From Rheinheimera sp. (lineage in GTDB: Bacteria > Pseudomonadota > Gammaproteobacteria > Enterobacterales > Alteromonadaceae): a stretch of DNA of 64,000 nucleotides. Location of the stretch: NCBI GenBank assembly GCA_003543135.1, contig DPJG01000018.1, positions 186,001 to 250,000 on the forward strand, in the 5' to 3' direction. Under the pieces are notes generated by a model that was given only the letters and a program-made list of their open reading frames with translations, ran no database searches and was not told where the DNA came from. This document shows, piece by piece, positions 19,801 to 27,689 of the stretch. Each line of letters opens with the position of its first letter. Position 1 is the first letter of the stretch. Position numbers and translations under genes: made by a program.

Positions 19801-20129
19801 TCGCGCACTTCAAGGCCGGCCAGATCCATATCTGTGCCCCACTCAAATTCCATAATCACATCTGAACGGCCGGCGCGGGACACCGACTGCACTTTACGGA
19901 TACCTTTGACAATACCGACACTTTCTTCAATCGGCTTACTGACCAGCTGCTCAACTTCCGCCGGCGCCGCGCCCTGATATTCAGTGCGGATGGTTAAAGT
20001 GGGGTAAGACAAATCCGGTAACAAATTAACAGCCAGGCGTGCCATCGCCACCAGACCAAACAACATAATGCCAAGCGTAAACATCCACATGGTTACGGGG
20101 CGGGCAACTGCCAAATCCACCAGTTTCAT
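16896..20129 (-). CDS. RND efflux permease, first of a tandem pair
   Basis: Inner-membrane RND transporter of 1077 residues. N-terminal VARPVTMWMFTLGIMLFGL begins helix 1, LPDLSYPTLTIRTEYQGAAP follows, and helix 4 contains GMLVDNAIVVLENI with the proton-relay aspartate. A long insertion around residues 500-560 adds two extra hydrophobic stretches between the halves, unlike its partner, and accounts for the greater length. Adaptor gene 69 bp upstream, second permease 3 bp downstream: a leftward adaptor-permease-permease operon. Confidence 0.92.
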   Translation of the reverse strand: MKLVDLAVARPVTMWMFTLGIMLFGLVAMARLAVNLLPDLSYPTLTIRTEYQGAAPAEVEQLVSKPIEESVGIVKGIRKVQSVSRAGRSDVIMEFEWGTDMDLAGLEVREKLDVLLLPLDIKKPLLLRFNPNLDPIVRLALSRNDVKDQLSEAQLVALRTFADEDLRRKMEALTGVAAVRPDGGLTQEIQVLIDNEKLSQLNLDISTVNARLKEQNLNQAGGRLETAAHDYLVRTINQFENLDQMRNLYIATVNGSHVRLSDIAEVRDGYVDRQSITYVNGKPAIEIAIYKEGDANTVQVAKTVIGQLENLRKNLPAGYELTLVYDQSVFISDAIAEVKSSAWQGGLLAMLVLYLFLRNIWTTLVISISIPLSVIATFNLMYAQEISLNIMSLGGIALAIGMLVDNAIVVLENIARYKEQGMSSLEAAKKGASEVSMAITASTLTTVAVFFPLVFIDGIAGQLFKDQALTVTYALLASLLVALTLIPTMAAHERTLGAATVAADTKPAFVKPQRWYQWIVLVLKLPFRAIAFVLSWFISLLTLIWRLVATAFGLLFRPLLKLMQMLLTGLEKLYRRVLTTALQSKSLVLALTLGITATCFSLVPRLGFDLIPAMSQGEFYVEVQLPVGSAIERTDKVLTKLAEVAGAEPEVERTYAQAGTGQQMTVDPSIGGSHWGRLNIVLKPGSTSADEQKVMQLVRDTVAAMPDVVAKIDAPELFNMATPMEVELAGHELSALKEGSAMLVKQLEANDRFADVKSSLRAGQPEITLHFDHQRLSQLNMTASDVAKRVANYVGGEVAGQYSIQDRKVDIRVRLSEQYRNSEQELAQIIINPQSEMPLPLSAVATISREIGPSEITRIGQQRVAVVSANLAYGDVEQGAGAVEAMLAQLKLPYGVTARVMGQSEEMQRSFNSLMVALTLAVFLVYLVMASQFENLLQPLLILFTVPLAGAGAVLGLWLTDTRISVIVFIGLIMLAGIVVNNAIVLIDRINQLRDDGMALDAAIVEAGATRLRPVLMTTLTTVLGLMPMMFGGDGAEIRAPMAITVIFGLSLSTLLTLLFIPVLYRLTAREKQLVKE

Positions 20130-20198
20130 TGTGTTCTTCCTGTAGTTTTAGTTGTAGACAGCGCGGGCCAATCAGGCCCGCGGCAGTGGAATGAGGAA

Positions 20199-21266
20199 TT
20201 AGCTGTGGTTGCTCACCACATTGACAAGACTTTGATCTTTCAGGCTGGCCTGACCCGCAGTCACCACCTGGTCGCCTTCAGCAAGGCCTTCCAGCACTTC
20301 AACGGCAGCATCAGACTCATAACCGGTTTTCACTACTTTACGGCTGACTTTGCCATCTTTGACCACAAAGACAGAGCTGGCGTTGTCCATCGCCAATACC
20401 GCACGTTTTGGCACCAGTAAAGCTGCTTCTTTGGAGTCATACTGCAGTTCAACCTGGGCAAACATACCGGCTTTTAAACTTAAGTCACTGTTATCAATAC
20501 CGATAGTCACGCGGGCTGTACCCGAGGTTGCATCCACCACTGGTGAAATCCGCACTATTTTGGCTTGTTGTTGAGGCATGCCGGCAAAATTCAGGTATGC
20601 CGTCTGGCCAACTTTCGCACGTTGCAGCTGATGCTCCGGCAGGTTGATCACCGCTTCCAGCCGCTGTTGTGACACCACATGAAATAAAGCTTTTGACGAA
20701 TATTCAGTGATGAGCTGACCCACTTTGACATAACGACGGGCAATCACACCTGAGATAGGGGCACGGATTTCAGTGTCCCGCAGTGACAGCTCCTGCATAT
20801 CCACAGCTGCTGTCATCGATTCTAACTGCCATTTTAATTTGTCATACACATCGGCACTGACCAGTTTGCGCTCGTACATTTTTTCAATACGCTGCATTTC
20901 ACTGCGCAGCTGGCCAAGCTCGGCTTTGCCTTTGGCCAGTTGAATACGCTGACGCTCGGTATCTAAAGTGGCCAGCACCTGCCCTGCTTCGACATGATCA
21001 CCTTCTTCCACCAGCACGGACTGCACCAGGCCTGTTGCTTTACTGTTGACTTCAGCATCGGCTTTGGCTTCTAAAGTGGAGGTGGTGCGGTAAGTGCTGC
21101 TGATAGCCCCACGGCTGACAGCGGCGGTTTCAACAGGGATACTGACTGCAATGTCTTTTTTCTCGGTATCCGGGCTACCGCTGGCCGATTCACAGCCGCT
21201 CAGCAACAAAGTTGCAGCAATTAATGAGGCGGTAATGGCGGTGGCTAACTTGGATGGCATGTGCAT
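20199..21266 (-). CDS. RND periplasmic adaptor (membrane fusion) lipoprotein
   Basis: About 355 residues. Start at 21266, with AAGGAA six bases upstream; the open frame continues to 21404 without a ribosome site. Signal peptide with lipobox LLLSGC near residue 23, so it is anchored in the inner membrane by lipid. Barrel/lipoyl half-motifs (SKATGLVQSVLVEEGDHV, with G-Q-V-L-A) flank a helical hairpin (about 110-170), and a beta-barrel and membrane-proximal domain follow. It links the two downstream permeases to an outer-membrane channel. Confidence 0.9.
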   Translation of the reverse strand: MHMPSKLATAITASLIAATLLLSGCESASGSPDTEKKDIAVSIPVETAAVSRGAISSTYRTTSTLEAKADAEVNSKATGLVQSVLVEEGDHVEAGQVLATLDTERQRIQLAKGKAELGQLRSEMQRIEKMYERKLVSADVYDKLKWQLESMTAAVDMQELSLRDTEIRAPISGVIARRYVKVGQLITEYSSKALFHVVSQQRLEAVINLPEHQLQRAKVGQTAYLNFAGMPQQQAKIVRISPVVDATSGTARVTIGIDNSDLSLKAGMFAQVELQYDSKEAALLVPKRAVLAMDNASSVFVVKDGKVSRKVVKTGYESDAAVEVLEGLAEGDQVVTAGQASLKDQSLVNVVSNHS

Positions 21267-21618
21267 GATAAATTCCTTGGCTGATTTGCAGTTTAATACT
21301 TCACTGATGAGCACATAGCAGCTGTCGTGCCAGTCTCGCATATGAATAAATAATACATATAAATCATTAAGATATAGTGATTTTGTTTTTTTAGAGTGCA
21401 ACAAGATGTTTCACGCTGTTGGCGAATTTCACTATCTATTAGTGATTTAGCTCAATGCTTGTTGCGACTAAACACAATAAAGCATCGATTTAGAGTCTGT
21501 ACTCTAAGCTGGCCTCACTTTATACTGCCGCCCCGAAAAGGTCAGACCAGAACCGGCGATAGCCGCTTTGCTGACGCATAACTACAACAAACTTTATCTT
21601 CAAAAAAAAGGGGCACTC
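21267..21618. other. Divergent intergenic region (RND operon / FadL gene)
   Basis: About 350 bp, AT-rich around 21340-21400, without a believable gene. It must contain promoters in both directions. No operator dyad stands out and no local regulator gene is adjacent. Confidence 0.5.
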
Positions 21619-23085
21619 ATGTTTAAACCATCGTCTTTAGCTGTGGCGATCATGACTCTGTGTGGCGCCAGTCTGGCCCATGCCGAAGGTTACAAACTCT
21701 ACGAACAATCTGTCAGCGCCATGGGCAATGCTTATGCCGGCCGCGGCGCTGAAATCACCGACGCCAGCCTGGTCTATTCCAACCCAGCGGCTTTAAGCCG
21801 GCTGTCGGGCACTTCATTATCTGCGGGTTTAAACCTGATAGCAGCCAACACAGATTACAAAAATGCCAAAGCCCAAAGTGCCGGTGGTTTAGCTGTACTT
21901 GGTCGAAGCGAAGGTGAAAATAGTTTATTAGAAGTTGTCCCTTTTGCATTTTATGCCGACAAACTGGACGAAAAATTCAGTTATGGCGTTGGTTTTTACG
22001 TGCCTTTTGGTTTATCCAGCGACTATGACAATGACTGGGTGGGCCGTTATTTTGCCGATGAAACTGCCATTCAGGTTTTGGCACTGCAGGGTTCACTGGC
22101 CTATCAGCTAAATGCAGACTGGTCTTTGGGTTTGGGCCTTAGCGTCAATCACATTGAAGGTACTTTATCAAAATACAAAGATCACAATGGTTTATGCGAA
22201 ACCGGCCGTCGTATCAACGATATCTACCACGCTGATGTATACAACAGCGCTTATTGTGACAGCCACTATGAAGTGAGCGGTGATGATATTGCACCTGGTT
22301 ACAGCCTGGGTTTACACGGCAAAATCAGTGACAATCTGTCTTTGGCACTGATGTATCACTCAGAGCTGCGTTTTCGCTTAACCGGTGATTCGGTGATCAC
22401 CAATACACCAATTACAGGTGCCAATGTGGCCGGCTCGCCGAATTTTATTGTGGTGGCACCTCAGTTGCCGGCTATTGATAAAAGAACCGGCAAGCTTGCT
22501 GCCAGCTCACAACTGATTGAACACAGCCAGGTGCCACTGACCACTCCGGCCAACCTGACCTTAAGTCTGGATCATCAGTTCAGTCCGCTCTGGGCCTGGC
22601 AAGGGAGCGTCAGCTGGACCGGCTGGAGTGCTTTTGAACATATTGAAATTACCAGCATTGATACCAAACCTTCGTTGTCGTTATCCACCCAGCAAAGCGG
22701 CAACCTGGCCAAACCAGGTTACATCGGTTATATCCCTGAGTACTGGCATGACAGTCTGTCAGCAGCTTTTGGCCTGAGCTATCAGTACCAGAGCAATCTG
22801 AAACTAAAAACCGGCGTGGCTTATGATGAAAACCCAATCAGCAGCAGTCATAAAACGGCCAGGGTGCCAACTGAAGACCGCACCTGGCTGACGGTAGGCG
22901 CCAACTGGCAGGTGGCCCGCAACTGGAACCTCGATTTGGCTTACGGTTATATGTGGATGGGTGCGCTCAGCATTAACGAACATGAATTTAATGCTTATGA
23001 CGTACAGCTGTATAAGTCTGGTTTGCAGGTGGATTATAAAAACCATGCGCAGGTCCTGGGCGCTCAGCTGAACTATCTGTTCTGA
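21619..23085 (+). CDS. OmpP1/FadL family outer-membrane channel
   Basis: Outer-membrane transporter for hydrophobic compounds such as long-chain fatty acids; 488 residues. Start at 21619 with AAGGGG upstream. After a signal peptide ending AHA comes EGYKLYEQSVSAMGNAYAG, the hallmark N-terminal segment of FadL that plugs the barrel, followed by SLVYSNPAALSRL, also family-typical. The C-terminal strand ends in LNYLF, with terminal phenylalanine. Two internal cysteines (in NGLCETG and YNSAYCDS) could form a loop disulfide. Single gene with its own terminator; substrate not deducible. Confidence 0.92.
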   Translation: MFKPSSLAVAIMTLCGASLAHAEGYKLYEQSVSAMGNAYAGRGAEITDASLVYSNPAALSRLSGTSLSAGLNLIAANTDYKNAKAQSAGGLAVLGRSEGENSLLEVVPFAFYADKLDEKFSYGVGFYVPFGLSSDYDNDWVGRYFADETAIQVLALQGSLAYQLNADWSLGLGLSVNHIEGTLSKYKDHNGLCETGRRINDIYHADVYNSAYCDSHYEVSGDDIAPGYSLGLHGKISDNLSLALMYHSELRFRLTGDSVITNTPITGANVAGSPNFIVVAPQLPAIDKRTGKLAASSQLIEHSQVPLTTPANLTLSLDHQFSPLWAWQGSVSWTGWSAFEHIEITSIDTKPSLSLSTQQSGNLAKPGYIGYIPEYWHDSLSAAFGLSYQYQSNLKLKTGVAYDENPISSSHKTARVPTEDRTWLTVGANWQVARNWNLDLAYGYMWMGALSINEHEFNAYDVQLYKSGLQVDYKNHAQVLGAQLNYLF

Positions 23086-23130
23086 AGTCGTTAAAAACGG
23101 GGCAATGCATTTTCCGCTGTTGTCCCAAAA

Positions 23131-23168
23131 CCAACAAAAAACCGACGTTATCGTCGGTTTTTTGTTGG
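23131..23168. terminator. Strong bidirectional terminator
   Basis: Perfect 17-bp stem (CCAACAAAAAACCGACG and its complement) with a TTAT loop, shared by the convergent FadL-type gene and the DUF4097 operon. Confidence 0.93.
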
Positions 23169-23185
23169 TTAAAGCCTGGCTGCTG

Positions 23186-24157
23186 TTAGTTTTTCTCAAC
23201 CGTCATTTCACCGCTGACAGTGCTCATATCAATACTACCTTCGCCCTGGCCTGTGCTGAATTCCAGGCTGCGACGTGGGCCATATTTGGCTTTATCGGCT
23301 TTTTGGTCAGTGATTTTGTTATTGATATCACCACCAGCGCTGGCCACCATTTTAAAACGGGCGCTGACATCAGCATCCAGTTTCAGCGTGGATGCTCCGC
23401 TGACACTATTGGTGCTGATACGCGGGGTTTTGCTGTTTTTTACCGATGCTTTAATTTCACCGTTGACTGAGCTGAAATCAAGCCGCTCAGTGCCGGACAG
23501 CTCAAGTTCAGCTTCGCCGTTTACCACAGACACTTCAATTTCTTTGGCGCTGCTTTTTAAGCTGATTTCACCATTAACCGACTCAGCGCTTAAACGACCG
23601 CTGGAGCCTTCGTCATCAATTTCACCATTAACGGTATTGAGCCGGATGCGGCCGCTGTTGCCGATACTGTCAATTTCACCATTGACAGTTTCCAGCTGCA
23701 CCTCATTACTGAGTTGTTTTGCCGTGATGGCACCGTTCACAGTGGTAATTTTGCTGCTGCCCGCCACGCCGCTGACATTCACTGAAGCATTCACGCCGCT
23801 GAACTCCAGCGCAGCGCCCACAGGCACTTCAATCACTAACTGCGAACCTTGTTTATCACCATTGTCTCCCCAGCCGAAGTTAGAGCGCGGCATTTTCACA
23901 ACAAAACGGGTAATACCATCTTTGGAGCTCAGGTCAAAACCATCGGCTTTTTCATCCAGCGTGCCTTTTACACTGAAAACCGGGCTTTGTACTGCTTTGA
24001 TCTCCACATGGCCGCGCATATTTTCGATATAAATTTTTTCATTGGCACTGACGTTCATTGCTTCATTCACTGGCGCTCCGGCCGCCAGCGCCAGTTGCGG
24101 CAGCAACAACGCAGCCATCAGAGTCAGGGTGAAAGGTGTTGCGATTAATGTTTTCAT
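23186..24157 (-). CDS. DUF4097 family secreted beta-strand protein
   Basis: A 323-residue exported protein: signal peptide (about 1-26, ending LALAA), then a right-handed beta-helix-like repeat region. The tetrapeptide VNGE recurs at least five times at 18-22 residue steps between about residues 140 and 250, each closing one coil. This is the DUF4097/LiaG-type adhesin-like fold, often coupled to envelope-stress regulators. It is the last gene of a leftward operon with an ECF sigma factor and its probable anti-sigma factor; start overlaps the upstream stop (ATGA). A role in envelope stress is inferred. Confidence 0.85.
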   Translation of the reverse strand: MKTLIATPFTLTLMAALLLPQLALAAGAPVNEAMNVSANEKIYIENMRGHVEIKAVQSPVFSVKGTLDEKADGFDLSSKDGITRFVVKMPRSNFGWGDNGDKQGSQLVIEVPVGAALEFSGVNASVNVSGVAGSSKITTVNGAITAKQLSNEVQLETVNGEIDSIGNSGRIRLNTVNGEIDDEGSSGRLSAESVNGEISLKSSAKEIEVSVVNGEAELELSGTERLDFSSVNGEIKASVKNSKTPRISTNSVSGASTLKLDADVSARFKMVASAGGDINNKITDQKADKAKYGPRRSLEFSTGQGEGSIDMSTVSGEMTVEKN

Positions 24158-24759
24158 GATGTCACTCCAGAATATGTCAGATCATTACTGACCAATTTTT
24201 GTAAATAGTGGATTTGTTGCTGTTGCAGCTTATTAAGCTGCAGTAATAACACCGGTTCATCCGGCTGATAACTTAATGCCAGTAACACCTGTTGTCTGGC
24301 TTGTTGCCAAATCGCCAGCTGCTGCTGCCAATCGGGATAAAACTCGGGCACTGCGTTGATTTGTGCCAGCATGGCCGCCCTTTGGGTGTCAAAGTCGCTG
24401 GTGAGCTGCCACTGTACTTTTGTGATCTGAGGAGCAGCGTCTTCCCCTTCACTGTCGGCAAGCGCAACAACAGGCTGTGCTGTTTTTTGTTGCGCCAGCT
24501 TCGTGCCATCCGGCGCCTGAGGCCAGATCAATACCGATAGCAGCACTGCTGCAGCTGCGGCACCTGACCACCAATACCAGCTGGGGCTGTTGTTCTGCGC
24601 AGTTTGCGCAGCTAGCCGCTGCGGCTGTGGCACTTGCTGCTGCGGTAACTGTGCTGTGGTGGCAAGCCTTGCGGCCAACTCTGGCCATAAATCACGTTGT
24701 GGCTCAATGTCTTTGGCCAGTGCATCAATCTGTGCCTGTAATTCCTGCTCAGTTTTCAT
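24154..24759 (-). CDS. Probable anti-sigma factor, membrane-anchored
   Basis: A 201-residue protein with a short N-terminal cytoplasmic part (about 1-50), one membrane helix (about 54-72) and a periplasmic C-terminal part rich in Gln and Leu. No zinc-binding HxxxCxxC motif is present. It overlaps the sigma-factor stop by 11 bp and the DUF4097 start by 4 bp, and this placement is the main reason to call it an anti-sigma factor; by sequence alone I would call it unknown. Confidence 0.7.
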   Translation of the reverse strand: MKTEQELQAQIDALAKDIEPQRDLWPELAARLATTAQLPQQQVPQPQRLAAQTAQNNSPSWYWWSGAAAAAVLLSVLIWPQAPDGTKLAQQKTAQPVVALADSEGEDAAPQITKVQWQLTSDFDTQRAAMLAQINAVPEFYPDWQQQLAIWQQARQQVLLALSYQPDEPVLLLQLNKLQQQQIHYLQKLVSNDLTYSGVTS

Positions 24760-25261
24760 CTAACCAACCTCTGAGTAACTGACGCGCCCTGTGATATTGC
24801 GCTTTACTGCTGCCCTCTGCGATATCCAGCAACTGGGCAATTTCCTGATGCTGATAACCTTCCAGTGCAAACAGCACAAACACTGCCCTAGCCTGATGGG
24901 GCAAACGTAAAATAGCCTGCTCCAGTGCACTGTTTTCCGGTAACAACTCTACAGCCTGCTCCGGTACTTCTTCATCAGTACTTAAACGTAATATTTTGTT
25001 TTTCCGCCACAAATCAACAGCAGTGCGACTGGCAATGGTATGCAGCCAGGTGGCAAAACTACTGTCACCACGAAAAGCCGGTAATTGTTGCCAGATCCGG
25101 ACAAAAGCTTCCTGGCAGCCATCTTCGGCCTGCGCCCTGTCGGCCAGCAATCGAAGGCAAATTGCATAAACCTTACCTTTAAATTGCTGATACAACATAA
25201 AAAAAGCTTGCTGATCACCATTTTTGGCTTGTTGTACCCAGCTGTCCAGCTGTTGCTGCAT
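24749..25261 (-). CDS. ECF-type RNA polymerase sigma factor
   Basis: A 170-residue group IV sigma factor. Start at 25261 (MQQQLDSWVQQAKNGDQQAF); the open frame to 25402 adds a hydrophobic leader untypical of sigma factors. Region 2 is at about 15-85 (AEDGCQEAFVRIWQQLPAF, TWLHTIASRTAVDLWR) and region 4 at about 105-165 (LPHQARAVFVLFALEGYQHQ, then EIAQLL). It leads the operon with the probable anti-sigma and DUF4097 genes. Such operons are usually self-activated from their own promoter. Confidence 0.9.
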   Translation of the reverse strand: MQQQLDSWVQQAKNGDQQAFFMLYQQFKGKVYAICLRLLADRAQAEDGCQEAFVRIWQQLPAFRGDSSFATWLHTIASRTAVDLWRKNKILRLSTDEEVPEQAVELLPENSALEQAILRLPHQARAVFVLFALEGYQHQEIAQLLDIAEGSSKAQYHRARQLLRGWLDEN

Positions 25262-25519
25262 TATGGTAAAAATTCCGGTTTTATTGTGTTGATGCAAGAT
25301 TAGTCGCAACTGCCGTTGCCGGGGTTTAAAAGAAAAATAAAAAAAAGACAAAATAATTAAATATGAAGGAAAAACAAATAGATAAATTTCATCTTTTGGC
25401 AACTGTGCTGTTGCATTCAGGCTGTGAAACCAAGGTGATACTCACAGACAAAGTCTCGAACAACAGCGACAACAACCACTGCAGCACGAGCTGGAGTATC
25501 ACATCAGCTCTTTCAAAAA

Positions 25520-25547
25520 AAAACCGGCTTTAATATAAGCCGGTTTT
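25520..25547. terminator. Bidirectional terminator downstream of thyA
   Basis: Stem AAAACCGGCTT/AAGCCGGTTTT (11 bp, perfect) with TAATAT loop, 130 bp past the thyA stop. Confidence 0.8.
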
Positions 25548-25678
25548 CAAAACACACGCAGGAATGTGCAGATGAAATTCCTTGTTCATCAGCCACTTTA
25601 TGTTGGCTTTTTGCTGTGACAGCAGCAAGACAACCAGATGACAAAACGATGATGTTTCAGCTGTGTTTACACCTGAGA

Positions 25679-25951
25679 TTAAATCGCTACCGGCGCCTTA
25701 ATATGTGGATGCGCCTGATAATTCTGCAATTCAAAATCTTCAATGCTAAAAGCAAAGATATCTTTTACCGCAGGGTTTATTTTCATCGTTGGTAACGGAT
25801 GAGGCTCGCGGCTTAACTGCAGTTTTACCTGCTCCAGATGGTTGGAATACAAATGCGCATCACCAAAGGTATGAATAAAATCACCCGGTGTTAAATCACA
25901 AACCTGCGCCACCATCATCGTCAGCAGTGCATAACTGGCAATATTAAAAGG
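25679..25951 (-). pseudogene. thyA: Thymidylate synthase, 3' remnant
   Basis: Only the last 91 or so residues of thymidylate synthase remain, beginning at [20 protein letters not shown] and running to the normal terminus [25 protein letters not shown] is intact. The catalytic cysteine segment and everything before it are missing. The frame continues into unrelated DNA (to 26002) but similarity stops at 25951, where family members read LGVPFNIAS. Thymidylate synthase makes dTMP and is normally needed without thymidine, so a second thyA, thyX or the displaced 5' part must exist elsewhere. This break marks the left end of the accessory region. Confidence 0.9.
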
Positions 25952-26233
25952 TTTTGTGACATTGGGGGTTATGCTACAAATCGCTTCGCACGAATGATTC
26001 ACTCTATTTTACTGGTAAAAGAGTGACTTTATGCTAATAGTTGAAGCAGAATAATAATGACTTTTATTCGAAGCCCTTCTGCACTGCAATTGGGTCTTTG
26101 TTGCTGTTAGGAAATAGCTCAGAATTCATAGTAACATAATAAAAGAATCTTGTTTTTCGACAGCAGAGATTAGTAATAAAGAAGTTGATTTTCACATAAA
26201 ACGCAAAAAAGTCATGTAACAAAATACAACTTT
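25952..26233. other. Left island boundary and noncoding segment with hairpin
   Basis: From 25952 the sequence no longer matches thyA. No gene is visible to 26233. A hairpin-forming inverted repeat spans 25999-26026 (arms of 12 bases, one bulged base, 2-base loop). TTATGCTA occurs twice (near 25969 and 26029). The outermost bases TGTGACATTGGGGG start with TGT, as many DDE-transposon ends do, but I cannot prove that this is a transposon end without the opposite border. Confidence 0.45.
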
Positions 26234-27085
26234 TCACAATTCTTCCAGTGCGGGATCAAATAACAAGTTACCTTTCAATCTGAGCAATCTCTCTGGTGGA
26301 GCAACATCACCACTGTTAATTGCAACGTTTTCACGCCTGAGTATGTGGGCTGCAATAACCGCATTAACCGTCAATGCAATGCCGCCATTTTTCATACCAT
26401 ACATCAACTCAATCGCGCGTCTATTGGCGGCAGATGGATGAGGCTCCAGCGATAGCTCAACAATAGTATTCCATATGGTATCAGCAGGAATGTCTGATAC
26501 TGACACGGGTCGTGTCGACTGAGCTACCGAAGACATTCTGGACAGCGAAAAGTCTATAAATTGAGACATCGACAAGTCGTAGGCTCGCACATACCAGCCA
26601 CGATAACCATGAAAAATTGCAAATGGAACAATTTCGGTGCCCATTGAACCAGCTCTAAGGCACTCATACTCAATCTCGACAACACTCCGACTAACAATGG
26701 CCCGGTTAACTGCTGCAGTTACATGCATATCTGGATATAAAAGCGAGTTATCAAACGTGAAATCTGGCGCATTCTGACTGGCTCGCGAACACGTTAGCCC
26801 CTGCTGAAAATAACGCGACAGATTAGCGAGTGATTTTTGCGGGGTATGCACAAACAAAGCGGTGAATTTTTCAGTGCGATAAAACGCTTTGTCGTGATGC
26901 CTCATCTCCAAATTATCAGACGCTATTTGGCGGTACAAGGCAATATCCCTGGTACAACTGGCTGTAGCTAGCTGCAAACATTTACTCAGCCACTGTCGGC
27001 TAACTCTCCCATAAAACTCGAGTGAAAAATCGATGAACTCCAGACGATCTTTTTGCGTCAACGGCAGCTCATCAAGTGGGAACAT
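26234..27085 (-). CDS. WYL-domain transcriptional regulator, BrxR/CapW-like
   Basis: About 283 residues; start ATG 27085 or an upstream TTG at 27091. The N-terminal winged helix (LTQKDRLEFIDFSLEFYGRV to about residue 70) matches the BrxR/CapW layout. A WYL-like domain follows (about 125-195, with FAIFHGYRGWYVRAYDLSMS in place of strict W-Y-L) and then a WCX-type C-terminal domain. Family members are dimeric repressors of phage-defence operons (BREX, CBASS), with the WYL domain sensing a ligand. Here no defence genes adjoin: thyA remnant on one side, cueR on the other. It is AT-richer than its neighbours and probably a relic or mobile regulator. Confidence 0.8.
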   Translation of the reverse strand: MFPLDELPLTQKDRLEFIDFSLEFYGRVSRQWLSKCLQLATASCTRDIALYRQIASDNLEMRHHDKAFYRTEKFTALFVHTPQKSLANLSRYFQQGLTCSRASQNAPDFTFDNSLLYPDMHVTAAVNRAIVSRSVVEIEYECLRAGSMGTEIVPFAIFHGYRGWYVRAYDLSMSQFIDFSLSRMSSVAQSTRPVSVSDIPADTIWNTIVELSLEPHPSAANRRAIELMYGMKNGGIALTVNAVIAAHILRRENVAINSGDVAPPERLLRLKGNLLFDPALEEL

Positions 27086-27236
27086 TTTCAATGGAACTCA
27101 ACTTTTTTTGTTATTTTGTAAAAATATACAGCACAGACGTTCTTGCTGTCACCTTCTCGATATCTCAGGTCTTAAGATGTTCACGTCGACATGCTTCTTA
27201 AGCAGTCAGGCTAAAGTTGAAGTGACGCTTGGGGTG

Positions 27237-27263
27237 GGCCAGACGGCTGCGACGTCTGGCCCC
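27237..27263. repeat. GC-rich inverted repeat between cueR and WYL regulator
   Basis: Perfect 10-bp arms GGGCCAGACG/CGTCTGGCCC separated by 7 bases, 8 bp after the cueR stop. It could end the cueR transcript, but no T-run follows, so termination is doubtful. Confidence 0.5.
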
Positions 27264-27270
27264 GAGGCAT

Positions 27271-27675
27271 TTAGGCAGGTTTTGCAAGTTGATTCAGAAT
27301 ATTACAGTGCGGACTGCCGTCGCCACGGCAACTGTCAGCCAGTGCCGTTAGCACCTGCTGCATGTGTTGCAGCTCAGCAATTTTAGCGGTGATTTCATCC
27401 AGATGTTGCCTTGCCAACTTCTGTACTGCCCTGCTTTCGCGTTCTTGGTTTTGCCACAGCTCGAGCAGGGACTGAATATCTGACAGCGAAAAACCAAGAT
27501 TGCGGGCCTGACGGATAAAGCGTAACTGATTAACCTGTTCGCTGTTATAAAGTCGGTAACCCGCATCGGTACGTGGTGATTTTCGCAGTAACCCCGACTG
27601 TTCGTAGTGCCGGATCATTTTGGCGCTTAATCCACTGGCTTTCGCTGCATCACCAATCGTCAGTAAAGTTGCCAT
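27271..27675 (-). CDS. cueR: Cu(I)-responsive MerR-family regulator CueR
   Basis: A 134-residue cytoplasmic activator. The N-terminal MerR helix-turn-helix (LTIGDAAKASGLSAKMIRHY) is followed by a long dimerization helix. The metal loop C-RGDGSPH-C near residues 115-123 has the two cysteines at CueR spacing, specific for Cu(I)/Ag(I)/Au(I). TAAGGAGA lies seven bases before the ATG. It sits 14 bp behind the copA remnant in the same direction, the common copA-cueR arrangement. Its usual target, the copA promoter, has been lost here. Confidence 0.93.
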   Translation of the reverse strand: MATLLTIGDAAKASGLSAKMIRHYEQSGLLRKSPRTDAGYRLYNSEQVNQLRFIRQARNLGFSLSDIQSLLELWQNQERESRAVQKLARQHLDEITAKIAELQHMQQVLTALADSCRGDGSPHCNILNQLAKPA

Positions 27676-27689
27676 GTGTTTCTCCTTAT

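Noticed and set aside
23220-24032. Long rightward frame opposite the DUF4097 gene
   Set aside because: Antisense shadow of repeated codons in a well-supported gene; no ribosome site or family features.
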